Assembly (NCBI GenBank): GCA_964533425.1
Contig: CAZHJG010000030.1
Span: 1 to 8,907 of the forward strand
From: CAZHJG01 sp964533425
GTDB taxonomy: Bacteria; Patescibacteriota; Saccharimonadia; Saccharimonadales; UBA4665
Direction: 5' to 3'
Length of the DNA: 8,907 nucleotides
Shown: positions 1 through 5,051 of the stretch, one piece after another
Position numbering within the stretch: position 1 is the first letter of the stretch
Layout: every line of letters starts with the position of its first letter
Notes under the pieces: model-generated
The model's database searches: none
Seen by the model: only the letters and a program-made list of their open reading frames with translations
Told to the model about the DNA's origin: nothing
Program-made: the position numbers and the translations under genes

Positions 1-45
1 GATGCACCGGCTCAAGCGGCTTACTACGAAAAGGTGGCTCAGTAG
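1..45 (+). CDS. C-terminal end of an unidentified protein (partial)
   Basis: Frame 1 stays open from the window edge and encodes DAPAQAAYYEKVAQ before a TAG stop. The residue mix (Ala/Gln/Tyr/Glu/Lys) looks like an ordinary soluble C-terminal helix. A competing 17-codon reading in frame 2 begins with ATG at base 2, but it is rich in Arg/Lys/Trp and less protein-like. Only 14 residues are visible, so neither the family nor the reality of the gene can be established. Confidence 0.35.
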   Translation, partial: DAPAQAAYYEKVAQ

Positions 46-106
46 CTACTGGTAAGTAACAGTACGCTTTCATCAATAGTGCTGCGCCAAATCAACGCCC
101 GAAAAG

Positions 107-115
107 TGTTACGAT
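107..115 (+). promoter_or_regulatory. Extended -10 promoter giving a leaderless start at 122
   Basis: The sequence TGTTACGAT is a TGn motif directly followed by a -10-like hexamer (TACGAT, 110-115). Exactly six bases (AAAGAT) separate it from the ATG at 122, so the expected transcription start is the A of the start codon. No -35 box and no Shine-Dalgarno sequence are visible. The same geometry recurs upstream of 1658 and 3520. Confidence 0.55.
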
Positions 116-121
116 AAAGAT

Positions 122-673
122 ATGAGAAAACTCATTATGTGGAACGTGATCTCGCTTGATGGCTACTTTGAGGGCAAGAAGGCGTGGGATTTGGACTTTC
201 ATCAGAGTGTTTGGGGTGACGAGCTCGAAGAGTACAGTATTGAGCAGCTCAAGACCGCTGACATACTGGTATTTGGCGGCAAAACATACGAAGGGATGGC
301 TAAGTACTGGGCTACCGAAGAAGGCGAAGTTGCCCAGTACATGAACAAATTACAGAAAATTGCGTGTTCGGCCACGCTCAAAACCGCCGACTGGAACAAT
401 ACGTTAGTAGTGAAAGATGCGGTAGCCGAAATACCGAAGTTAAAACAAGTAGGTGGTGGAAACATGTTCGTTTTTGGGAGCGGCAACTTGTCGGAATCCC
501 TCATGAAAGCAAATCTGTTCGATGAATACCGTTTGTGTGTCGCACCTGTATTCTTGGGCAGGGGCAAGCACTTGTTCAGCGAAGGCTTACCCTACCAAAA
601 ACTAGAGCTGCTTAAAGAGCGGCCGCTGCAAAGCGGCGGAGTCATCTTGATGTACGCGCCATTAAAGAACTAG
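122..673 (+). CDS. Dihydrofolate reductase family protein (RibD C-terminal domain)
   Basis: A 183-residue cytosolic protein consisting of a single RibD-C/DHFR-like fold. Family landmarks appear in order: the N-terminal strand with SLDGYFEG (11-18), the FGGKTYEGMAKYW block (51-63) that in this family lies at the nucleotide pocket, VFGSGNLSESL (117-127), and the C-terminal DEYRLCVAPVFLGRGKHLF (134-152). Known relatives are NAD(P)H-dependent reductases related to RibD and DHFR. Stand-alone members like this one usually have no assigned substrate, so a true folate or riboflavin role is not implied. The ATG at 122 is preceded by an extended -10 at leaderless spacing. The gene lies ten bases before the DUF2200 gene and probably shares its transcript. 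It is one of three paralogues in the window; the others are at 1044-1604 and 3520-4122. Family call firm, function unknown. Confidence 0.92.
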   Translation: MRKLIMWNVISLDGYFEGKKAWDLDFHQSVWGDELEEYSIEQLKTADILVFGGKTYEGMAKYWATEEGEVAQYMNKLQKIACSATLKTADWNNTLVVKDAVAEIPKLKQVGGGNMFVFGSGNLSESLMKANLFDEYRLCVAPVFLGRGKHLFSEGLPYQKLELLKERPLQSGGVILMYAPLKN

Positions 674-683
674 CAGCATACCG

Positions 684-1040
684 ATGGATACACATCGAAT
701 TTACGCAACAAGTTTTGCAAGCGTCTACCCTCATTACCTTGCAAAAGCAGAGCGAAAAGGGCGCACAAAAGCCGACGTAGACAAAATTATTTATTGGCTA
801 ACAGGCTACGACGAGAGAGATTTAAACTCGTTGCTAGAAGCGCAAACGGACTTTGAAACCTTCTTTGCAGAGGCTCCCAAAATGAATCCCTCGAGGAGCT
901 TAATTACGGGCGTGGTATGCGGGGTGCGCGTAGAAGATATTGAAGAGCCAATCATGCGAGAAATCCGCTATCTAGATAAACTCGTTGATGAGCTGGCAAA
1001 AGGTAAGGCCATGGAAAAAATCTTGCGCAGCAACGTGTAG
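684..1040 (+). CDS. DUF2200 family protein
   Basis: A 118-residue soluble protein that matches my memory of DUF2200 over its whole length. Characteristic segments are FASVYPHYLAKAERKGRTK (11-29), IIYWLTGYDERDL (35-47), DFETFFAEAPKMNPSRSLITG (56-76), VCGVRVEDIEEP (78-89) and the C-terminal REIRYLDKLVDELAKGKAMEK (92-112). The family is small and conserved across many bacteria, and its biochemical role is not known. The ATG lies ten bases after the stop of the RibD-C gene with no Shine-Dalgarno sequence in the gap. Expression therefore probably depends on the upstream promoter and on coupling to the preceding gene. The 3' end converges on the minus-strand gene ending at 1044, leaving three bases between stop codons and no room for a terminator. 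Confidence 0.9.
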   Translation: MDTHRIYATSFASVYPHYLAKAERKGRTKADVDKIIYWLTGYDERDLNSLLEAQTDFETFFAEAPKMNPSRSLITGVVCGVRVEDIEEPIMREIRYLDKLVDELAKGKAMEKILRSNV

Positions 1041-1043
1041 GTT

Positions 1044-1604
1044 TTAAGCGGTTGTAACCCTAAACGTAATACTTGTTCTAGCAGAGGTAGTTTCCGCTAC
1101 TTTAGTTCTTTCAAGCTGTAACTTATCGATGTCTATATTTTCGAGTAGTCGTAGCCCTTTTCCAAGGAGAATAGGCATAATATCTATCTGTAGTTCATCG
1201 CATAGTCCGGCGTTGAGGCATTGCTGAATGGTGCTGGCGCCGATTACCTGGACATTCTTATCGCCTGCTGCCTGCTTAGCACGAGAAACAGCGCTCTCGA
1301 TACCGTCGGTCACAAACGTAAAGCTGAGTTTGCCGTTGCCTTTGGGATATTTTGCCGGAGGTGTATGGGTCAAGACAAAAAGCGGAGTCTGGAATTCATA
1401 ATCATCGTTCGCCCACATAAATGGGTCGGCCATCTCATAGGTATGTCGGCCCATAATAGCCGCGCCGGTGTTCTCGATCATTGCCTGGAAAGACGGAATA
1501 TCGTGGAGTTCAGCAAAATCCGGGTTAAGGCTTTTTACGTTGCCGTCTTTGGCGTTAACAAAGCCGTCCAAAGACATGGTCATGCCGGCGATTACTTTTC
1601 CCAT
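1044..1604 (-). CDS. Dihydrofolate reductase family protein (RibD C-terminal domain)
   Basis: A 186-residue RibD-C/DHFR-like protein, the second of three in the window. It shows SLDGFVNA (11-18), the nucleotide-pocket block MGRHTYEM (51-58), the middle strand PLFVLTH (74-80), VIGASTIQQCL (120-130) and DELQIDIMPILLGKGLRLL (136-154). Relatives are NAD(P)H-dependent reductases of unassigned substrate, often annotated with deaminase/reductase names inherited from riboflavin synthesis. It differs strongly from the other two copies outside these blocks, so it is an old paralogue or was acquired separately. The ATG at 1604 has a TGn-extended -10 eight bases upstream and no ribosome binding site. It converges with the DUF2200 gene and diverges from the 1658 ORF and the GH gene. 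Confidence 0.92.
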   Translation of the reverse strand: MGKVIAGMTMSLDGFVNAKDGNVKSLNPDFAELHDIPSFQAMIENTGAAIMGRHTYEMADPFMWANDDYEFQTPLFVLTHTPPAKYPKGNGKLSFTFVTDGIESAVSRAKQAAGDKNVQVIGASTIQQCLNAGLCDELQIDIMPILLGKGLRLLENIDIDKLQLERTKVAETTSARTSITFRVTTA

Positions 1605-1612
1605 ACTCTAAG

Positions 1613-1621
1613 TCTATATCA
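1613..1621 (-). promoter_or_regulatory. Extended -10 promoter for the 1044-1604 gene
   Basis: Read on the minus strand this is TGATATAGA, a TGn motif followed by TATAGA (1613-1618). Eight bases separate the hexamer from the ATG at 1604, predicting an mRNA leader of zero to two bases. No Shine-Dalgarno sequence fits in that space. Confidence 0.5.
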
Positions 1622-1642
1622 AAATTCTATATAAATTTAGAA

Positions 1643-1651
1643 TGGTAAAAT
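1643..1651 (+). promoter_or_regulatory. Extended -10 promoter, divergent from the 1604 gene
   Basis: TGGTAAAAT is a TGn-extended -10 element (TAAAAT at 1646-1651). Six bases later comes the ATG at 1658, the same spacing as at 122 and 3520. The promoter fires away from the minus-strand promoter about 25 bases to its left and leads into a region with no long ORF. Confidence 0.5.
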
Positions 1652-1657
1652 TGGCTT

Positions 1658-1714
1658 ATGGACAAAGTCAAAGTCCCAAGACGGACCCATAGACCGAATA
1701 GTATGGCAAACTGA
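1658..1714 (+). CDS. Possible 18-residue leaderless peptide or decayed gene start
   Basis: This short ORF encodes MDKVKVPRRTHRPNSMAN and ends with TGA. It is strongly basic (two Lys, three Arg, one His) and resembles an N-terminal tail. The only positive evidence for expression is its position exactly six bases after an extended -10, matching two sound genes here. None of the three frames continues as a convincing protein after the stop: the second frame runs about 20 codons to a TAG and the third stops within 11 codons. It could be a leader peptide, the remnant of a truncated gene, or part of a non-coding transcript ending at the 1867-1893 terminator. I do not recognise a homologue. Confidence 0.3.
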   Translation: MDKVKVPRRTHRPNSMAN

Positions 1715-1866
1715 AAAATAGGCATTTCAGCCTAAATGTAACCCCTGCTCTATATTTGCTTAGTAAGTACTCTTGATACGAGGGTACCTTCAATATCTTC
1801 CTCCATCTAGCTATCTCATCCCCGATAAGGTGTAAACTTTTCGTACCTGCTACGCCAAGAACTATT
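1715..1866 (+). other. Gene-free transcribed stretch between a promoter and a terminator
   Basis: No ORF of useful length exists here on either strand. A small hairpin TAGGC/GCCTA with a six-base loop lies at 1719-1734, just after the 18-codon ORF. The stretch is bounded upstream by the promoter at 1643-1651 and downstream by a strong intrinsic terminator. It may therefore be the body of a small RNA or the 3' untranslated part of the short transcript, about 235 bases in all. No known RNA family was recognised. Confidence 0.25.
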
Positions 1867-1893
1867 AAACCGCTCCCGAAGAGCGGTTTTTTT
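1867..1893 (+). terminator. Intrinsic (Rho-independent) terminator
   Basis: A perfect nine-base-pair stem is formed by AAACCGCTC (1867-1875) and GAGCGGTTT (1881-1889) around the five-base loop CCGAA. The T-tract runs from 1887 to 1893. It ends whatever is transcribed rightward from 1658 and insulates the GH gene. It is the only convincing intrinsic terminator in the window. Confidence 0.88.
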
Positions 1894-1901
1894 GTTATGA
1901 T
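1893..1901 (+). promoter_or_regulatory. Extended -10 promoter for the GH gene
   Basis: TGTTATGAT (TGn plus TATGAT at 1896-1901) begins on the last T of the terminator tract. Transcription would start near 1908 and leave a leader of roughly 27 bases before the GTG at 1935. Good match to consensus, but not proof of use. Confidence 0.45.
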
Positions 1902-1934
1902 TAGAGGCAGGAAGCAACATAAACAAAACTAGCC

Positions 1935-3395
1935 GTGCATATTTTCCACGACCTAACACAAAAAAACTCTGGGCAAAGAGCCGCTCATAAGGGGCGGCAT
2001 ATTGCTTTCTACTTGGTGGTCTTGATAATTGCCGTCGGGGGAGTCTGGCTAACCCTCCTCAGCCATGCCGCCACACTGACGGGGGATCTCAATGGCGATA
2101 ATGCCGTCAACGCGCTAGACCTCAGCATCTTTCTGGGTCACTGGGGGCAGACCGGCAGCGGTATCGCGGAAGATTTTAATAACGACAGCGTCGTAAATGC
2201 CTTTGATCTCAGCAAGCTGCTCAGTAATTACGGGATGAGTGGGGGCAGCACCAACGTGGCGCTGTTTAATCGCATCACCTATGCCGGCTCGTTGCCTGGC
2301 GCATCGAGCTCATATCTTAATCAGGAAGCTAATCGCTACCAGGTCATACAGTTACAGGGGGATGGAGGCGCCTCCCTGGTATCTACGCTGCACGCTGACA
2401 ATCCAAACCTCAAGGTGTTCGTATACGTTGATGACATCGGCACAAAATCGGGTGACCCCAATGCATATACCAGCTGCACCAATTACTCGACAGACAACAC
2501 CAACGCCAACGCGCATCCTGGGAATCCGCAATACGACTGGTTCCTAAAGGACTCCAGCGGTAACCGCATCCAATACTCGGGCTATCCAGGCCAATATTTG
2601 ATGGATATCGCCAACTCTTATTATCAGGCAGCCTGTATCGCGCATGCTATGGACTTGGTCCGAAATATGGGCGCCGACGGTATTGCGTGGGATAACGTCA
2701 TAGCTAACCTTAGCTGGGTAGAGAGCGCTTCGGTACCTGAATATCCCACACAAAGCTCCTGGGTTGCGGCCGAATACAATTGGGCGACGGCGGTGGGCCC
2801 GATTGCTCACAGTAATGGACTGCTTCAGCTGCCCAACGTGAGTGGTGGCCGGTGGGACTCGAACTTCCCGACATTCAGACAAGACATCATCACCAAGGGC
2901 GAAATGGACGGCACTATGGAGCAATCCTGGGTCGACGGTGGCCTGGGTACCGCCCAGCAGAATCCGTACTGGGCAGGCAAGCTGGCCGACGCCGCCTGGG
3001 CCGAAACAAACCACAAATATTACGTCGCAAACAACGCCGAGGTCACCGATTCGGAGAGCGAAGATAGATACGGCCTGGCCTCTCTGCTGATGGTCGCGAA
3101 CGGATACGCCAGCTATTCCACCTCATGGAATTCATGCTTTACGACGTGCGAATCATGGTGGCCTGAATACGACACCGCCAAACAATTGGGGTCACCTACT
3201 GGCGCCTACTCACACCGCGCCAATGGCGCTTACGAGCGTGACTTTGCTAACGGGGTGGTGCTGGTTAATCCATCGCAGAGTACGATTGCTGCTTTCTCGC
3301 CAACTCCTGGAGGTACTTATTCGGGTTCCGGGCTCACTGGGGTTTCTTCGGTGACGCTTGGACCTGATCAAGGGCTCATCCTTCTAAAGAATTAG
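1935..3395 (+). CDS. Secreted protein: signal peptide, dockerin-like module, putative glycoside hydrolase
   Basis: A 486-residue exported protein. Basic residues (15-22) precede a hydrophobic segment (24-43) ending in SHA before Ala46, a plausible signal peptidase I site. A dockerin type I-like module follows with two calcium loops: D51, N53, D55, N59, D62 and D80, N82, D84, N88, D91, each at the canonical 1-3-5-9-12 positions. The rest (about 106-486) resembles putative glycoside hydrolases with a TIM barrel (GHL15/GH114-like), including VFVYVDD (161-167), the MGADGIAWDNV strand end (245-255) with acidic D253, NGLLQLPNVSGG (294-305), DGTMEQSW (325-332) with E329, and a C-terminal beta part with FANGVVLVNPS (437-447). 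D253 and E329 are candidate catalytic acids by position only. Substrate unknown. A stop codon just upstream limits the start to GTG at 1935 or later. No Shine-Dalgarno sequence sits at normal distance; the nearest, AGGAAG, ends 20 bases away. Confidence 0.82.
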   Translation: MHIFHDLTQKNSGQRAAHKGRHIAFYLVVLIIAVGGVWLTLLSHAATLTGDLNGDNAVNALDLSIFLGHWGQTGSGIAEDFNNDSVVNAFDLSKLLSNYGMSGGSTNVALFNRITYAGSLPGASSSYLNQEANRYQVIQLQGDGGASLVSTLHADNPNLKVFVYVDDIGTKSGDPNAYTSCTNYSTDNTNANAHPGNPQYDWFLKDSSGNRIQYSGYPGQYLMDIANSYYQAACIAHAMDLVRNMGADGIAWDNVIANLSWVESASVPEYPTQSSWVAAEYNWATAVGPIAHSNGLLQLPNVSGGRWDSNFPTFRQDIITKGEMDGTMEQSWVDGGLGTAQQNPYWAGKLADAAWAETNHKYYVANNAEVTDSESEDRYGLASLLMVANGYASYSTSWNSCFTTCESWWPEYDTAKQLGSPTGAYSHRANGAYERDFANGVVLVNPSQSTIAAFSPTPGGTYSGSGLTGVSSVTLGPDQGLILLKN

Positions 3396-3504
3396 ACATA
3401 AAATCTTCTAGTTCTGTCCGTACGCTCGTCATATAGGTACAATTTGAGCAATTGTGCTGCGCTACTTTTATGTAACTTATGCAACATGAATATTTGTTGG
3501 GGTT

Positions 3505-3513
3505 TGTTAAAAT
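3505..3513 (+). promoter_or_regulatory. Extended -10 promoter giving a leaderless start at 3520
   Basis: TGTTAAAAT is a TGn-extended -10 (TAAAAT at 3508-3513) with six bases (GCGGGT) before the ATG at 3520. The predicted transcription start is the first base of the start codon. The geometry is identical to that at 122 and 1658. No -35 box is evident. Confidence 0.58.
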
Positions 3514-3519
3514 GCGGGT

Positions 3520-4122
3520 ATGAGAAAAATAGTTGTTTTGATGATGGTCAGTCTGGACGGGGTTATGCAGGGTCCCGGTGCCTCAGACGAGGACGTTTCG
3601 GAAGGCTTTAAGTATGGCGGCTGGACCGCCCCCTATGCCGACCCGGCCATGCTCAAAATACTTGGCGAAGAGTTGAGTGCCCCGTTTGATTTGTTGCTCG
3701 GCCGAAAGACATACGGGTTATTCGCCCCATATTGGTCTAAGCAAAAAGGTATGATTGGCGACGCCTTCAACAAAGCCAAGAAATATGTCGTATCAGGGAA
3801 GGGCACGGACCTTACCTGGAAAGAATCGGTGCTTATTGACGGTGACGTGGTAGCTAAACTCAAAGCTTTGAAAGCAGAGGACGGCCCGACCTTCCACGTA
3901 TGGGGCAGCAGCAAGCTCATCCAAACGCTCCTGAAGAATGATCTGATTGACGAGCTGCGGCTGAGGATATTCCCGGTGACGATTGGTAGCGGCAAGCGTT
4001 TATTTGCGGATGGGACAATCCCGGCCGCTTTTGAGTTAGAGGACACGCAGGCTTTATCGAGTGGTATTATTCTGGCCAACTACAAAAGAGCTGGCCAACT
4101 TAAAACCGGCACAATTGAGTGA
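3520..4122 (+). CDS. Dihydrofolate reductase family protein (RibD C-terminal domain)
   Basis: A 200-residue RibD-C/DHFR-like protein, the third and longest of the set. Landmarks are SLDGVMQGPG (11-20), the pocket block LLGRKTYGLFAPYW (59-72), VWGSSKLIQTL (127-137) and DELRLRIFPVTIGSGKRLF (144-162), followed by a short tail. The QGPG after SLDG and the APYW motif place it in the common environmental DHFR-family type annotated as deaminase/reductase. An NAD(P)H-dependent reduction is likely and the substrate is unknown. It begins with an ATG at leaderless distance from an extended -10. It ends in TGA five bases before the stop of the convergent YdeI-type gene, again with no terminator between them. 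Family call is firm. Confidence 0.93.
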   Translation: MRKIVVLMMVSLDGVMQGPGASDEDVSEGFKYGGWTAPYADPAMLKILGEELSAPFDLLLGRKTYGLFAPYWSKQKGMIGDAFNKAKKYVVSGKGTDLTWKESVLIDGDVVAKLKALKAEDGPTFHVWGSSKLIQTLLKNDLIDELRLRIFPVTIGSGKRLFADGTIPAAFELEDTQALSSGIILANYKRAGQLKTGTIE

Positions 4123-4127
4123 TATAA

Positions 4128-4427
4128 CTAGCGCCTGCCGAGCACCCATTTTTGCGAGGGGCTGAGTTGCTTATCGGTGCGGTGTGGGCAGCCCATCCAG
4201 CAACAAGGGCGGCGTTTGCCTTCGGTGAGCTCCGAAATTGTCCGTTTGATATGGTTCTTCCTAGTATCGTCGGTTTTAACAGATACAGTCCAACAGATCC
4301 ACTCATTACGGGCGAGCGGTGTAATACTCTTCCATGCGGCTAGAGCTTTCGGGGAAGCGGCTAGAGCTTTTTGTAAATCCGCCGGCAATTTATGCGCCAC
4401 GCCGCCGGCAATTTCTTGTTGGGTCAT
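4128..4427 (-). CDS. YdeI/OmpD-associated family protein (short form)
   Basis: A 99-residue soluble protein carrying the conserved core of the short YdeI/OmpD-associated (bacteriocin-protection, OmdA-like) family. The core runs LPADLQKALAASP (14-26), SITPLARNEWICW (34-46), the K51/T55/R56 helix, and RTISELTEGKRRPCCWMGCPHR (62-83). The closing CCWxGCPH cluster (C75, C76, C80, H82) could bind a metal, but that is my inference. Relatives have been linked to resistance to some cationic peptides; the molecular activity is unsettled. The ATG at 4427 sits six bases after a TAATAT hexamer, so the message may be leaderless. It diverges from the VOC gene at 4485. The 5' end of the gene contains two short direct repeats, described separately. 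Confidence 0.85.
   Translation of the reverse strand: MTQQEIAGGVAHKLPADLQKALAASPKALAAWKSITPLARNEWICWTVSVKTDDTRKNHIKRTISELTEGKRRPCCWMGCPHRTDKQLSPSQKWVLGRR
4336..4414. repeat. Two pairs of short direct repeats in the YdeI-type gene
   Basis: GCGGCTAGAGCTTT occurs at 4336-4349 and 4357-4370 (period 21). CCGCCGGCAATTT occurs at 4379-4391 and 4402-4414 (period 23). The first pair is in frame and encodes KALAA twice. The second is out of frame, so the two copies encode different residues. No mobile element is implied. Confidence 0.6.
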
Positions 4428-4433
4428 AGATTT

Positions 4434-4439
4434 ATATTA
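4434..4439 (-). promoter_or_regulatory. Candidate -10 for the YdeI-type gene
   Basis: On the minus strand the hexamer is TAATAT, followed by six bases and the ATG at 4427. An alternative hexamer, TATAGT (4439-4444 on this strand), would give a leader of about five bases. Both readings leave no room for a ribosome binding site. Confidence 0.4.
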
Positions 4440-4440
4440 C

Positions 4441-4446
4441 TATAAG
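4441..4446 (+). promoter_or_regulatory. Candidate -10 for the VOC gene at 4485
   Basis: TATAAG lies one base from the opposing -10 candidate. Transcription starting near 4453 would give a leader of about 32 bases containing the ribosome binding site AAAGGGGGAG at 4470-4479. Confidence 0.4.
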
Positions 4447-4484
4447 TGTATTAGAGTGTAGAAGAGCAGTGAAAGGGGGAGCGT

Positions 4485-4835
4485 ATGAAAGTTACAGGCA
4501 TCGGCGGCGTTATGTTTAGGGCGGAAGACCCAGAGGCACTCTCGGCTTGGTATAAAAAACACCTCGGGATCGATCGTATAAAGTGGGAACAGCAAGCCGG
4601 TCCCACCGCTTTTGCGCCTTCCGCGAAAGCCACTGAGTATTTTGGCAGTAAATCGCAGCAATTCATGCTCAACTTTCGGGTAGACGACCTGGATGGTTTT
4701 CTTAAGCAGCTGAGGGCGGACAAGGTGAAGATTGTAAAAGAGGTGGAAGCATACGAGGGTCTCGGCCGCTTTGCCTCGATTGAAGACCTCGAGGGCAATC
4801 GCCTCGAGCTATGGGAACCGGAAGCCGAAGGTTAA
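4485..4835 (+). CDS. VOC family protein (glyoxalase/bleomycin-resistance fold)
   Basis: A 116-residue, single VOC-domain cytosolic protein with two beta-alpha-beta-beta-beta modules. The first opens with VTGIGGVMFRAEDPEALSAW (3-22) and YKKHLGI (23-29). The second carries FMLNFRVDDLDGFLKQL (60-76) and ends in the strand ASIEDLEGNRLELWEP (97-112), whose E108 is at the usual metal-ligand position. The His commonly found in the first strand of metal-dependent members is not present at the MFR position, so metal binding is uncertain. VOC proteins include glyoxalases, dioxygenases and drug-binding resistance proteins; this type has no assigned substrate. AAAGGGGGAG is a clear ribosome binding site with its G-run five bases before the ATG. 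It diverges from the YdeI-type gene and converges on the small gene at 4885-5037. Confidence 0.9.
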   Translation: MKVTGIGGVMFRAEDPEALSAWYKKHLGIDRIKWEQQAGPTAFAPSAKATEYFGSKSQQFMLNFRVDDLDGFLKQLRADKVKIVKEVEAYEGLGRFASIEDLEGNRLELWEPEAEG

Positions 4836-4884
4836 GTAGTGCTGCATCATTGCTTATTAGTCTTAGTCAATCGAGTGGCATTTC

Positions 4885-5037
4885 TTAGCTTTTAGCTTGC
4901 TCTTGCTCCATAAAATTGGCGTACCAGCTCGGCCAGTCGTCGTCGCGGTGACCGAGAGTGGTTTCATATGAGCCGTGGGCGGCTTCGGCGCGCTTCATGG
5001 CCTGTGCCAGATCTTCAGCTGAGTCGTACGCTATCAT
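4885..5037 (-). CDS. Small conserved protein resembling the C-terminal tail of VOC fusions
   Basis: A 50-residue protein: DSAEDLAQAMKRAEAAHG (5-22) forms an apparent helix, followed by HGSYE (21-25) and GHRDDDWPSWYANFM (29-43), then a short Glu/Gln/Lys tail. The pattern HGxxE...GxxDxxWPxWYAxxM recalls, from memory, a C-terminal extension found on many actinobacterial VOC proteins after a sequence ending in RLPGR. The VOC gene just upstream ends exactly in RLPGR, which supports that reading. AAAGGAG stands five bases before the ATG, so translation is independent. The gap to the VOC stop is 14 bases and the frame differs, so the two probably form one operon and may interact. The function of this small domain is not known to me. 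Reality of the gene is well supported despite its size. Confidence 0.8.
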   Translation of the reverse strand: MIAYDSAEDLAQAMKRAEAAHGSYETTLGHRDDDWPSWYANFMEQEQAKS

Positions 5038-5051
5038 AAGGACTCCTTTCT

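Noticed and set aside
2544..3014. Minus-strand ORF inside the GH gene
   Set aside because: Antisense shadow in a GC-richer gene; the composition is unlike a real protein and no start signal is present.
3380..3415. GAATTAGA/TCTAGTTC hairpin after the GH gene as a terminator
   Set aside because: The stem is AT-rich with a G-U pair and no T-tract follows.
4336..4370. KALAA-KALAA heptad as a recent 21-base insertion in the YdeI-type protein
   Set aside because: As far as I recall, the family has the same number of residues between PADL and the TP motif, so the segment is normal length and not an insertion.
4177..4461. Plus-strand ORF opposite the YdeI-type gene
   Set aside because: It lacks any family features and lies antisense to a gene whose protein has a clear conserved core; it is a shadow.
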